A stretch of DNA of 64,000 nt from Nemertoderma westbladi (taxonomy: Eukaryota; Xenacoelomorpha; Nemertodermatida; Nemertodermatidae): contig JAUCBJ010000577.1 of assembly GCA_032718475.1 (NCBI GenBank), positions 18,707-82,706 of the forward strand, in the 5' to 3' direction. A program made the translations under genes and the position numbers. How positions within the stretch are numbered: the first letter of the stretch is position 1; every line of letters starts with the position of its first letter. This document shows, piece after piece, positions 10,368-20,454 of this stretch. The notes under the pieces are model-generated. The model was not told the DNA's origin and ran no database searches. It was given only the letters and a program-made list of their open reading frames with translations.

Positions 10368-11465
10368 CGGTGTCTTTCTCCCCCCAGCAATCTCTGGGTC
10401 CCACTGGCAGTTTTCTCCCATACACTTAGTAGCATTCTTACCGAATTTCCAATGGTACCAACAAAATTTTCCATCAGGGTTGAAGGAACGTGATTTGGAA
10501 CGAGTTTGGCGGTAATCTCTTGGAGCTGATGGAGATCTCGAGGCGGAATATCTTTCTCGACTGTTCCCTGGATTACGACTCAATCCTCGTGAGCGATCGT
10601 CTTGAGTGGATAACCGGTTGATGGCATGGGTTAACTTGGTCATTTGCTGTGTGATATTACTGCACCAGAGTTCCATGGGGTATCCATCGGCTGCAGTGGC
10701 GCCTCCAGTTGTAGTTGTGTTGTTTGGATTAGGCCTAAACGTAGAGGTGTGGTTGATTGGAACTGTAACACTGTTTACATTGACTGGGCTGGTATATATT
10801 TGTTCAACCATACGATCCGCAATTTCAGCGAGTTTTTCGGTTGAGATTCCATCAATTGATATTAGCGCTAAACGGACAGGTTCGGGTAAAATCTCCAAAA
10901 ATCGTAGTTTAACTATGTTTTCGTTATGCGGAGCTAAACGTAACAGTTGTCTCAGGGCGACGGAGGGTTTGCGGTCGCCAAGGGTTTGATCCTGGAGCAG
11001 CTTCTTTAGTCGTCGTTCCTCACTGTCGTCAAAAAATTTTATTACACTGGATTTTATAGTTTCAAAATTATCGGAAACATGTACGCCGCTGTCGAAGATT
11101 ACATTTGTTGGTAGGACTCTTAGCAGACTGTTTTTCATAACTTCTTCGGATGAGTTAGAGAGGATTTGTTCGATTTGATCAAACCAGATCCTTGAATCTT
11201 TTTCGTAGAAGTTCGGTAATTTCACCGTAATTGTAGTCGGATTCGGGATTAACGATGGGTTGCCACCAACGTGGGAAGGAGGTTTAGTTAGAGTCTGTTG
11301 GACGTGATTGAAAGCTAATTGAATAACGGATGGAAGTTCGCTATTAAGAGCGTCGAGGAGGTCCTGTTTAGTGGATGGCATTCCAGCAAAGTTGGGATCG
11401 TCTTGATGGATTAATTGTAACATGGCTTCTAATATAGCCTTGGGTTGGTTGTGTAAGTCTGGCAT
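10359..11465 (-). CDS. gag: Gypsy Gag
   Basis: The first ATG in frame is at 11465 (MPDLHNQPKAILEAM), giving 368 residues; the frame is open further upstream without ATG. The middle contains FYEKDSRIWFDQIEQIL and an alpha-helical capsid-like region (LLRVLPTNVIFDSG, LRQLLRLAPHNENIVKLRFL) typical of Gypsy Gag. The C-terminal part is Arg/Ser rich (RSRGLSRNPGNSRERYSASR) and ends in a Cys-His segment, CWYHWKFGKNATKC...NC, the variant zinc knuckle common in such elements. The stop TGA at 10361-10359 follows directly on the slip heptamer. It forms the particle shell and binds genomic RNA. Confidence 0.92.
   Translation of the reverse strand: MPDLHNQPKAILEAMLQLIHQDDPNFAGMPSTKQDLLDALNSELPSVIQLAFNHVQQTLTKPPSHVGGNPSLIPNPTTITVKLPNFYEKDSRIWFDQIEQILSNSSEEVMKNSLLRVLPTNVIFDSGVHVSDNFETIKSSVIKFFDDSEERRLKKLLQDQTLGDRKPSVALRQLLRLAPHNENIVKLRFLEILPEPVRLALISIDGISTEKLAEIADRMVEQIYTSPVNVNSVTVPINHTSTFRPNPNNTTTTGGATAADGYPMELWCSNITQQMTKLTHAINRLSTQDDRSRGLSRNPGNSRERYSASRSPSAPRDYRQTRSKSRSFNPDGKFCWYHWKFGKNATKCMGENCQWDPEIAGGRKTPGN
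10362..10368 (-). promoter_or_regulatory. Gag-pol -1 ribosomal frameshift site
   Basis: On the minus strand the gag frame ends CCG GGA AAC TGA. The heptamer G GGA AAC fits the X XXY YYZ slippery pattern in the correct register and touches the gag stop. After a -1 slip the frame continues as GGA AAA CTG ATA GAC, which is the frame of pol. The overlap of the two frames is about 67 nt. Confidence 0.82.
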
Positions 11466-11555
11466 TATGATTATACGGTACCGGTCAGCCGGTGCTGATC
11501 TTCCAATTATCACTTCGGTACACAGTTTTGTAGTAAGTTTTTTTTTATCTCAGTA

Positions 11556-11575
11556 GTTCGACGTCTGGGTCACCA
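11556..11575 (-). promoter_or_regulatory. tRNA primer-binding site of the Gypsy element
   Basis: TGGTGACCCAGACGTCGAAC on the minus strand begins 4 nt after the 5' LTR. The TGG start (complement of tRNA CCA end) and its position identify it. The tRNA species was not determined. Confidence 0.75.
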
Positions 11576-11579
11576 TATA

Positions 11580-11837
11580 TAATGTTGAGGTAATTATCAA
11601 TAATTATCAAATATAAAATACAATTTATTATAACAATAAACTTTAATATTTATTAGAACTTATCTATTAGTTATTCTTACTGCATACTGTTTACAAATAT
11701 ATAAATCAAATTATTAACTCTAAGGATCTCACTAGCAGATCAATCAAAATCTTTTTTCCTTCAGTACCGGTAGTTGTTATTATATAATCAATAATAAAAA
11801 GTCTTTTTACTAATCAAACAAAATACAGTACACTATA
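11580..11837 (-). repeat. Gypsy 5' LTR
   Basis: 258 bp, matching the 3' LTR at 6573-6830 without differences that I could find. Confidence 0.93.
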
Positions 11838-12205
11838 TGTGTAGAACGAATCGTTGGTAATTTGTGTTTTAATGTTATGTCAAAAACATAATTAATATAA
11901 TATGACATTTTACATACCCATATATTTTCGCACATTCCCATCTTCCCACATTCCTATCCTTTACAACATTCCCATCCTTTCCCAAATTCCCAATTTTCCC
12001 ATATTCCAATCTTCCCTCATTCCCATATTGCCATCTTCCCATAATCCCATCATTCGTGTATTGGCAAAAGCAATGGTAAAAGCACAGCGCGTAAACCACC
12101 GTGACACGTTATACGTGAATGCTGCACTGTATGCATAGCTTGAAATTTATATCCTTTGATACCTATATGAGGAGAAGGGAGTATCATCATTCAACAACTA
12201 TAGTT
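11838..12205. other. Spacer with pyrimidine-rich degenerate repeat
   Basis: From about 11917 to 12052 the plus strand is a loose repetition of ATTCCCATCTTCCC-like 10-12-mers. No gene is supported. Confidence 0.65.
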
Positions 12206-12297
12206 GTGGGGCGAGCCACGAAGTTGGCGGAGCCTTAGCGAATTGAAACTGTTAGGGGGTGGGTCAATTTATGCAAATAGTTGTCGTCGTCGTCGTT

Positions 12298-12329
<32 letters not shown>

Positions 12330-13178
12330 TACGATTTTGACATGCTAATAACTTTGTCGGATTTAAAGCTGCCAAGTTGAAAATTTGTAGGTATCAATAT
12401 GAGCAAAAGTTGAGATTTTTGAGAGACTTTCAGACACCATCAGTGCAATGGTCTCCCGCTAGAGGGCCACATGTCTAAACATTAAATGCCCTCCCATTTC
12501 TTTGCTTTTAATCCGTTTAAGCTGAAACTTGGCAGATATGTATTACACCATTAGCTGTGACTTTCAAAGGAGGCGAATCTATCTGCAGTTCTCCAGTCTG
12601 CCGCTAGAGGGCCAAAGGTCTGAAAGTGAAATCGTTGTCGTCGTTACGATTTTGACATGCTAATAACTTTGTCGGATTTAAAGCTGCCAAGTTGAAAATT
12701 TGTTTTGTTGAAAATCAGTTCAACAGTCACCCGCTATAGGACTACTTTATGCCTGAAAGTGAATAGATTCTCCCGTCTCATTGATTTTAATCAGTTTAAG
12801 CTGAATCTTGCCATATATTCTGGACCACATGCTGCGTCTTTGTGGGGGGGGGGGGGGGGGGGGAGATTTAATCGGTCTGCCGCTATACGACGAAATTTCT
12901 GAAAGTGAGATCCGTCTCTCATTTCGTTATCCGTTATTCAAGATGAAACTTGGCCGATGTACGTATGTACTATTCATCCATAGGCTGTGTCTTTGTGGGG
13001 CTGGAGACCCTAATCCATCTTCAGTTCTCACTATACCGCTAGAGTCAGAAATGTCTGAATAGAAATGAAAGAGGTAAAAAGTGTTTAGGCGAAATCTGCT
13101 TAAAATTTGCTAATACAGTAATACTTTCGAATTAGTACTTAAATTAAATTTAAGTCACGTGCTGCGCGAAGGCCCCAC
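12206..13178. mobile_element. Non-autonomous repeat element with GTGGGGC...GCCCCAC ends
   Basis: The segment starts GTGGGGCGAGCCACGAAG and ends GTGCTGCGCGAAGGCCCCAC, so the outer 7 bp are inverted. The same end motifs occur alone at 3668, 5430 and 6450. Inside are a GTC/GTT trinucleotide run (12281-12330), a G20 run (12844-12863) and several imperfect copies of a 120-150 bp unit. That unit contains CCGCTAGAGGGCCA (12462, 12600) or decayed versions, followed by AATC(C/A)GTTTAAGCTGAA. There is no coding region. The boundaries are inferred from the motif pair, and the class is unknown. Confidence 0.5.
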
Positions 13179-14285
13179 TTCGTGTTATTCTATGTTTGTT
13201 TAGGGGTGTATTATAGAAAGTAGGGTTCCAGAATTTTTCAAATTATCAAGTACCTCAGATACTAGCAGACAGCTGATACAAATTTATCCAACCGTTTGTT
13301 TCTCGGAATACAAGAAATAGTAGGCCTATATATTTGTAGGCCTATTATTCTCAGACTCAGTGACAATAACAGGTACATACGGAAGGGTATTAAGGCGAAC
13401 GCAATCTCATGTGCAAACGAATGATATTAATCTCAAGTTTTATTTTTCTATGTAACCAATAAAATCGAATCATCATAATCGCTTAGTACATATTTGCCAT
13501 CATCAATATGCATTTATTTACTTACTATTGGTCCATCCCTTCAAATTCACTTTATACTATATACCTGTATGAACTTGACGATACTTCATAAACCTACAGA
13601 ATTAATTATAATAGCGCATTATTATCTAAACATCGCACGTCTATCTTAGTTAGGGACACAACAGTGCGAAATTTCGTCGGATTTCAAACCTCTCCGCCAA
13701 ACACTGGTTGGTGGTTCAAGGCTGTATCCACTCGGACACAGCGGACACTGGATGTGCCATGGCGCATGTTGGGTTTAAAACACCCCACATTATATCAGAT
13801 TGAAAGCAGAGCAGAGCTGAAAGCTGAAATAACTCAGACAATGTTTTGCGTTATCCCTGTCTTAATGGCAGAAGATAACCTTACATTTCTTTCAATTTAC
13901 AGAATTAGGCACTTCACGGCTGTACATCTTCATGTTCGGTGACAAGATTGGCCAATAAATCACGGATTTTAATGTTGCAATGTGATCAGACCCTCGTTTT
14001 ACAAATTAGCTCATGAACTGTTGCTCAAGTTACAGTGTGAAGACATTTAGATGACGTCCCGAAACCCAGAAGACTTTTTAAAACCAATCCTCACATTCTA
14101 TTGGCTGAGCTGGGAGCCTGGATCATGCACCCGTGATTTGGGCGTGTCCAAGAGCACCTTTCCTAGGGGTTTCAATTGATTTCATGATAACTTTAGCTTC
14201 TGCTTCAACATGGCAGATGAAATTGATTTTCCAATAAACTATTATCCTTCTAGTCACTACAGATGAATATCTTAAGAACGATAGT
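13179..14285. other. Spacer before the BEL-like element
   Basis: Mostly AT-rich. A 92-codon open frame at 13664-13942 (+) encodes a peptide beginning MRNFVGFQTSPPNTGWWFKA; I do not recognise it and it has no supporting context. Nothing else was seen. Confidence 0.5.
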
Positions 14286-15893
14286 TGTTGCCGTTATCCC
14301 TACACCAGGGGGAAAAACGCCGATGCTGGAGACGTGACTTAACAGACCACCGAGCCCCGGCCAGTCACCGGATATTGATTGTGGGGAGGGAATATTTTCT
14401 GAGATGCAAGTTTGCGGTTGATAAAAAGCTGCATTAGTTGGATATACTCTTTAATGTAACTTCCTATAGTTGAAACCTGTTCAACATCATTGAAACTTGA
14501 TTAAGAATAATTTTGGGCTTCCCCAAATCAATATACACCAAATATTCACAATAATTATACACGATAATATAAATCCCTACAGTATATTATTTAATAACCC
14601 ACTGTTTGCTCAGAATTTTAGCCTACCTAATGTTCCCCAGATTTTCCCTCGGTCCCAGTCTTAGTGCCGTAGTGTCGGTGTCGGTCGACCCTGTCGCGTG
14701 TCCGTTCCACCCCTCACGAACCCCGAAGGGAACGATCATCGAGAACCAGCACGGCTTGGCTAAGGGTCGGTCCAGTCGGTAGACTCTGTCGCGTATCCGT
14801 ACCACCCCTCTCGAACCCCGAAGGGTTCGGTCATCGAGAACCAGTACGGCTTGGCTAGGAGTCTGTCGTGTCGGTGGACCCGTTCGCGTGTCCGTTCCAC
14901 CCCTCACGAACCCCGAAGGGTTCGATCATCGAGAACCAGAACGGCTTGGCTAGGGGTCCGTCGGTTCATCACAGAAACCCAACCACCTAGGCTTTCCGAG
15001 TCCGTTTCAGGCTCGTAGTCGCTTCGGCAGCCGAGAAACTGCTCCGAACAGTCGGTAGGCCAGTAGAGTCTAGTCGAGTCTAGTCCTTTGTCTTTCGACC
15101 CCATCGCGTGTCCGTTCCACCCCTCACGAACCCCGAAGGGTTCGATCATCGAGAACCAGTACGGCTTGGCTAAGGGGTCTGTCGTCGGTTCCCGTCGCAA
15201 ATCCCAGTACAAGCAGTCAGCGTTCCGAGTTCTTTTCAGTCTCGTAGTAGCTGCCGTTGACCAGAGACCGCTAAGGGCAGTTCTCGTCAAACCCGTCCTG
15301 TGGCCAGCCCTTTCGCATGTCCGTCCCACCCCTCACGAACCCCGAAGGGATCGGTCATCGAGAACCAGTACGGCTTAGGTCAGGGGGCAGTCGTTAGTTG
15401 GCCACCCGTTCGCGTGTCCGCTCCACCCCTCACGAACCCCGGGGTTCGATCATCGAGAACCAGAACGGCTTGGCTACTAAGGGGCCGTCGGTGCCCGTCG
15501 CAAATCCCTGACACAAGCAGTCAGCGGTCCGAGTTCTTTTCAGTCTCGTAATGGCTGCTGTTGGCCAGGGACCGCTAAGGGCAGTCCTTGTCCTTTAGGC
15601 CTGGCGCATTACCAAATCCACCCCTACAGGCAGCAGGAAGTTGGCCAGGGCCTAATAGTACTCAGGCTAACCTGAATACTGCTTGCATTTTCCATCCCCC
15701 CTGGCCCTTATAACTATGAAATTATTCCCGTACCCTGTAAGTTGCCCCAAAGTTCGCCCATAAATCGGCCCCAGTTTATTGAATGTGCCCAAAACCCATG
15801 GTCCCGCACCCAGTAGTAATATCGGAATAATCAATTTTAATAAAATACAAAAATATTCAACTCGCGTTATGGAAAGTTGAAATACCGCGAACA
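14286..15893 (-). repeat. 3' LTR of the BEL-like element (1608 bp)
   Basis: Pairs with 24309-25768. It contains six copies of a roughly 55-bp GC-rich subunit (CCCCTCACGAACCCCGAAGG then ATCATCGAGAACCAG and CGGCTTGGCT) at about 14710, 14806, 14900, 15120, 15330 and 15427. It also has three copies of a 25-bp motif (TCCGAGTTCTTTTCAGTCTC core) at 14993, 15222 and 15526. Short open frames through these subunits are not credible genes. Confidence 0.88.
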
Positions 15894-15902
15894 GTCCCCC
15901 CC
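15894..15902 (-). promoter_or_regulatory. Polypurine tract of the BEL-like element
   Basis: GGGGGGGAC on the minus strand directly abuts the 3' LTR start TGTTCGCGG, the expected plus-strand primer position. It supports the LTR boundary and the minus orientation. Confidence 0.78.
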
Positions 15903-16058
15903 AATGACCTTCGTGAAGTCTGTCGGTCGATTGAGTTTGCGTAGGTCATTCCCAATATAAAAAACCCAAATTTAATATTGCATAGTTTTTAATTAATTTG
16001 GCCTAGAGTTTGTATAAAAATAAATGTTCGATAAATGTTCCTGGAATATCCCAATCCA

Positions 16059-18659
16059 CTATTTCTTTTTCTGGTACGCCTTTCGTCTCTTCGCCCGTCG
16101 ACTCTCATCGATCGCTATGGCTGGTAGAGGAGCGTCAACATCCATTGTGAGTAACGCTTCGGCTTGTCTCCTGGCGGCTCTTCCTTTCGAAGGCATCGGG
16201 ATCATGTCGGTTCGTCTTTCCAACTCGGAGTTGCGTGCCTCTAGGAACCATTCTCCGTCACCGAACTCCTCTTTATACGAGTATAATCGTCTAATGACTT
16301 CGAATGGGCCGAATAATCCAGCGCTCAGTAGCAGATCCACGTAATGGAAAGGTAGCGTGGCCGACGTGTGGAGGCGTTCCGGGAAGGAGAAATATCCGCA
16401 CGCCATCTCCTGCGCGATATTCCGAGCGTTTCTCCGAAACTTGGTCTTTAAGTGGCTGTTTGCGTATGTCTCAAACATGACCATATTGCCCATAGCGGTT
16501 ACGTCTTTGGTAGGACATTTGATATAGCAGCGGGGGCTAGCGGAATGTCCACGGAAACCGCACGTGGTGCAGAGGTTATAAAGGATCGGACAGACCGAAA
16601 CGTCGTGGCCCGATATCGCGCAGTATGGGCAATAGAGTATCCCGAGGAGCTGGAGGCAAGAATCGGTAACCCGATTCCTTCTGCCGCGTGGGCACTGCTC
16701 CGAGCCGCAGTCGCCGCATACCTCCAACTGCGTTTCTCGACCGGGGAATATCGGAATCGGGACGCCGACGTAGTATTCGAGTCGTCGGTCGCTCTTCGGA
16801 ATATTCTCGGTGGTCGGTAGCCCGCGGAATGCTAGGCTTTTGCGTAGTATGTTCTCGCTCCGATAACCCTCTTTGTGTCCCGCTGGTCTCAACTCGGATG
16901 ACCGTTTCTGGCGGTGGATCCATTCAGTTTGCTCGGCGTACCAACGGGTTAGTCGCATAGGGTCCTGAGGAACGGCGGGTGTAGTAGCCACCGCTGGTCG
17001 GCGAAGAGGTGCCGGGGTTTTCGACGGAGGGATACCGAGGAGATCGTCGGGTGTCGGCGCATCGCTGGGGCCCTCCTCGACCAGTATCGCTGAGCGGGTC
17101 CGTTGGTGGCTGGTACTCGGAATCTCCGACGACCAATCTTCGCCGCCCGGGAAAGGATACGGGGATAACCGTTGGCATATGTCGCCGAAGTCGCTCAATG
17201 CAGCTGTAGTGGCTACCTCTCTCGCGGGGCTACCGGAGCCGCGTGGGGTGTAGACGCCTGCTCTCTTCATCGGTTCGGCCGAGGCAACCCGTTTGGCGGC
17301 CGGTCCGTACGCGGCCTCCGGCTCGAGTTGTCGCTTCGGGGTGGAGAGTAGAACACCCTCGTTTAGCCATATCTCTTCCCCTTCCGAGGAGATCAGAGGC
17401 TCCTCCGCACCGAGAAGTTCGGTAATCGTAGGGATGTCGTAAGGTCCGCTCTCGTCCCAGGAATCGATAACGGCGGGCGTTTTTGATTCTCCCGGTGTAA
17501 TGTTCTCGACCGCTTTAAACGCATGGTTTATAACCTCGTTCCAGTCGTAGTCGACGAAGGAAAGGGGGGCCGCCGTAATAAGGTTATCGAGAGTTTTACA
17601 GATAAACTTAGCGACGGTGTAGCACTCCATAACGACGTAAACGTAGTTCCGTCGATCAGGATTCTCCCACCTTTGGTGTATCGTCCACTTCCGATCAACG
17701 TCCTTCCATCGACCCTCTCGCTCGCTCTTTATTTCCAATCCCGGGTATCCACCGTATATTTTATTATAGTCCCGGAATTTCTGGGGTTTGAAGTCGATAC
17801 CGCCGTTTAGCACAGCGAGGTAGCCGATTCCGGATTTCGTCGGTCTCACTTCTTGGAATCCTCGCATGAATTCGGCGAATCTTAACCAGGCTAGCAGCGT
17901 TTGAGTGTCGATGCAATGGCTAAGTGCGTTGAGGTCGTTTCGTCGGTTTCTTCCTGCGGGAGCGTTCGCGTAGTCGTTCCGGACGTCCGCCTTGATATCC
18001 GACCCGATTTTAATGACGTCGAAGTCGAAGAGGATCTTTTGGATTTCCGGAGGCAGCAACCAGATCGCTCCGGCTGCCTGCACTTCCTGTCTGGGTGTCG
18101 GGAATATTCGGCACACCAGTACCAAACGATCCAGGGTTCCGAGGACGACGACTAAGGATCGACCATATTCTTTCGCCCCGTACTTTTCCTGGTAGTCGTC
18201 GCGGTTCTGGATAATCGATACGCGTTCCTCTCGAAGCGTCGCCGTACACTCCGACAGGTTTCCCCAGTGGGCGAGGTACGTACTCTTGTCGTCGACGAAA
18301 CTTTGACATCTCGCCAACGTAATCGCTTTCGATGTGGGCGTCGCATTTCCCTCGTTGTCGTAGATCAAACATCGGGATCTGTAGACGCTCTGCCGGAACG
18401 TTTCCCAAAATGACGAATCGTCCCCTCCGGTTGCCTTTGCGTTCCGAGTTCTTTTCAGTCTCGTACTAGCATCGGCTAACCGGAGGGCTCGTAGATTCTT
18501 AGAATCCGGTCCCTCTCGCCCGGTGAATTTAATGACTCGCACGTTCTCATTTAGCAGGGTGCTCCAATTTGTATCAAAGTCAGGGGATCCGGGTTGCGAA
18601 TATTCCAGTAGATCTATCGTGTTACGTAATTCGCCGATAATTTGGCGAACTGGGTCCAT
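16059..18659 (-). CDS. 866-residue ORF in the env position; weak 3'-5' exonuclease-like fold plus zinc knuckles
   Basis: Intact from ATG at 18659 to TAG. Residues 168-262 read VVVLGTLDRLVLVCRI, LLPPEIQKIL, then DVIKIGSDIKADVRNDY and CIDTQTLLAWL. This resembles the beta-strand, helix and motif II-III order of RNase D/WRN-type 3'-5' exonucleases (compare LPxxLxxIL...IxKVGxxIxxD). No convincing DxE motif I precedes it, so catalysis is doubtful. Residues 430-600 are Pro/Ser/Arg-rich and low complexity. Residues 677-690 (CPYCAISGHDVSVC, CX2CX4HX4C) and 697-711 (CTTCGFRGHSASPRC) are zinc knuckles. The C-terminus is basic (RRAKRRKAYQKKK). I see no signal peptide or membrane anchor, so it is not an envelope protein. 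It may bind nucleic acid; function is unknown and the fold call is inference. Confidence 0.6.
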   Translation of the reverse strand: MDPVRQIIGELRNTIDLLEYSQPGSPDFDTNWSTLLNENVRVIKFTGREGPDSKNLRALRLADASTRLKRTRNAKATGGDDSSFWETFRQSVYRSRCLIYDNEGNATPTSKAITLARCQSFVDDKSTYLAHWGNLSECTATLREERVSIIQNRDDYQEKYGAKEYGRSLVVVLGTLDRLVLVCRIFPTPRQEVQAAGAIWLLPPEIQKILFDFDVIKIGSDIKADVRNDYANAPAGRNRRNDLNALSHCIDTQTLLAWLRFAEFMRGFQEVRPTKSGIGYLAVLNGGIDFKPQKFRDYNKIYGGYPGLEIKSEREGRWKDVDRKWTIHQRWENPDRRNYVYVVMECYTVAKFICKTLDNLITAAPLSFVDYDWNEVINHAFKAVENITPGESKTPAVIDSWDESGPYDIPTITELLGAEEPLISSEGEEIWLNEGVLLSTPKRQLEPEAAYGPAAKRVASAEPMKRAGVYTPRGSGSPAREVATTAALSDFGDICQRLSPYPFPGGEDWSSEIPSTSHQRTRSAILVEEGPSDAPTPDDLLGIPPSKTPAPLRRPAVATTPAVPQDPMRLTRWYAEQTEWIHRQKRSSELRPAGHKEGYRSENILRKSLAFRGLPTTENIPKSDRRLEYYVGVPIPIFPGRETQLEVCGDCGSEQCPRGRRNRVTDSCLQLLGILYCPYCAISGHDVSVCPILYNLCTTCGFRGHSASPRCYIKCPTKDVTAMGNMVMFETYANSHLKTKFRRNARNIAQEMACGYFSFPERLHTSATLPFHYVDLLLSAGLFGPFEVIRRLYSYKEEFGDGEWFLEARNSELERRTDMIPMPSKGRAARRQAEALLTMDVDAPLPAIAIDESRRAKRRKAYQKKK
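18441..18464. repeat. Copy of the LTR 25-bp motif inside the 866-residue ORF
   Basis: GTTCCGAGTTCTTTTCAGTC followed by TCGT matches the motif that recurs in both LTRs. Here it encodes TRLKRTRN (residues 66-73) on the minus strand. Confidence 0.85.
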
Positions 18660-19905
18660 ATTTACGATTATATCCGTTACAAATTAGTTCAGTTAATTAT
18701 AAGTCCAGAAAGTCTGAAACTATAGCGATAGCAGAATAATTCAGTTTTTTATTTAATTCAGTTTATTAAATAACATTGCTATATAGGCATCTATCATCTT
18801 ATTGCTAATACATTCAGCATTTACAGTTACTATAGCTATACATGATATCCAACCAGTTTTTTATGACTTTTTTGTCCTTTTTTTTCCAATTCTTTTCTTT
18901 GACCTTTTTTATACCTTTTTTTTGTCTTTTTTCATTTCATTATTATTTCATCTCATTTCATTTATTTCCACATATATTTCAACATTTATTTCCACCATTT
19001 ATTTCACATTTATTTATTTATTTCCACATCATCATTGGGTTTATAGCCCCCCGGCTATCATCATTGTTATAAGCGCAGCACCAGGGTGCGCATCATTTCA
19101 TTTTCATCAGTATACGCGTCATCATTCAGGTTTATAGTAGAGTTGTCTGATCCTTTTCATCGTTTCCAACTATATTCAATCATTTTCTTTGGTTAATCTT
19201 TGTCGTGGAAGGGGTGTTACGCGACAATCTGGGATCTACAGCTGGACTCGTTACACCGCCTACACCCCAAACTGCGCACGTAACGGACAATGAAGACGCT
19301 AGGAGTGAAGTCACGTGGATGCACCATGGACCCACCAGAATAACACTCCCAACAACATAAAGCTCAGTCGACGAAGTCATGTGGGATGGGGTTACGCAAC
19401 ATTCTGGGATCTACAGCTGGACTCGTTACACCGCCTATGCCCCAAAATCCACGTAACGGTCCCACCAGAATAACGCGACTGAGAAACATAAAACCCTCTA
19501 TCGTCGAAGTCATGTGGATGCACCATGGACCCACCAGAATAACGGGATAGAGGGGGTGTTGCGCGGCAATCCGGGATCTACAGCTGGACTCGTTACACCG
19601 CCTACGCCCCGAACTGCGCACGCAACGGACAACATAACATACTGCAATGAATACAATGAATTCCACTTCAAATCTTTTCCATTTCCAATAATCCAATATC
19701 GTAGGTCCTGATGACCAAAATCAGGGTAAACTAAACATAAACGACCCTGCGTCAGTCGAAACATCTGCAGGGTGACGCTGGACTCCACATAACACACGAG
19801 GAAACACAAATACCATTGCGTGGTTACAGTTGGTTTAAAGGGGGTCCATAATTCGTTGTCGATAAATCACAGTTTTATAAGAGTTTGTCAACATGATGAG
19901 AAGGG
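18660..19905. other. Repeat-rich spacer inside the BEL-like element
   Basis: 18855-19030 is strongly T-rich on the plus strand (purine-rich in element sense). 19200-19645 contains three imperfect copies, about 165-180 bp apart, of a unit with GGGATCTACAGCTGGACTCG (19229, 19409, 19573) and GACCCACCAGAATAAC. No coding region is seen; its position between the integrase end and the 866-residue ORF would suit a promoter, splice acceptor or intergenic leader, but nothing proves it. Confidence 0.65.
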
Positions 19906-20454
19906 TTACATGGGTTTGTAATTGTCACCAATGTCCACAGCAGGATCTTGAGTAGGGAACTTATCACCTCTTGTAGAATCACCACTGTCATTGCCTTCAA
20001 GAAGGCACAGCTTCTGGATAGGGCGTTGGTAGTGGCCCTTTGCCGTTCGTATCGTCACAGTCCTCGCAAGTCCGTCTTTGCTTGGGTGTATGGTCACGAC
20101 CCGCGCCACAGGCCAGTGAACGCGGTCTTTGAGATCTTCTTTAACTAGTACCATGTCGCCAACTGCGACATTCCGGTAGGTGTTGTTCCATTTCCTCCTG
20201 GTCCGGAGGGTTATGAGGTACTCCTGGGCCCAAATTCTCCACCAATGCGCTGCCAACGCTTGGGCCTTTTTCCCGTTTGTATGTTTCGCGATCTCGCTGG
20301 GATCCGGGAACATGGTCTCTGGGAGAATGTGGGTTTTGGGTCTCCCCAGTAGGTGGTTAGGAGTGAGGGACTCAACTGAGGCGTTCGCCATCCGGGTATT
20401 ACGGCAGATTAGTCCGTGCTCTCCCGTTAATGGTGTCAATGTTATCAACGTCAT
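19906..20454 (-). pseudogene. BEL/Pao-type integrase C-terminal fragment
   Basis: The frame encodes SVESLTPNHLLGRPKT, MFPDPSEIAKHTNGKKAQAL, HWWRIWAQEYLITLRTRRKW, NVAVGDMVLVKEDLKDRVHW, PVARVVTIHPSKDGLARTV and YQRPIQKLCLLEG. This is the conserved tail of BEL/Pao integrases, with the DUF5641-type domain (NHLLGR, VGDMVLV, WPVARV). The catalytic core and everything upstream to the reverse transcriptase start are missing. The frame overlaps the end of the Gag-protease frame, so the deletion junction lies near 20400-20530. Confidence 0.85.

Larger units (their letters stand above)
6573..11837 (-). mobile_element. Full-length Gypsy-type LTR retrotransposon (5265 bp)
   Basis: Two 258-bp direct repeats that appear identical by eye flank gag and pol on the minus strand, with a primer-binding site next to the 5' LTR and a purine tract next to the 3' LTR. 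Domain order is gag, protease, reverse transcriptase, RNase H, integrase. LTR identity and intact frames indicate a young, possibly active copy. I could not define a clean 4-5 bp target duplication: flanks TAATC on the left and TGTGT on the right do not match. LTR ends may be TATAG...TTA rather than TG...CA. Confidence 0.95.

Noticed and set aside
6573-11837. A target-site duplication for the Gypsy element
   Set aside because: No 4-6 bp match could be found at either plausible LTR boundary, so none is claimed.
12271-12278. Octamer ATGCAAAT as a regulatory site
   Set aside because: A single 8-bp match inside a repeat with no nearby promoter is expected by chance.
14623-15551. Overlapping 80-140 codon frames in the LTRs (also 24646-25253)
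   Set aside because: They run through GC-rich LTR subunits on both strands, differ between the two LTRs because of subunit number, and match no known domain.
16452-18408. Several 60-130 codon frames opposite or within the 866-residue ORF
   Set aside because: Shadows of a GC-richer true coding region; the 866-residue frame has the zinc knuckles and the element-sense orientation.
16059-18659. Envelope glycoprotein for the ORF next to the 3' LTR
   Set aside because: No signal peptide, membrane span, cleavage site or glycosylation pattern; contains zinc knuckles and a basic tail instead.
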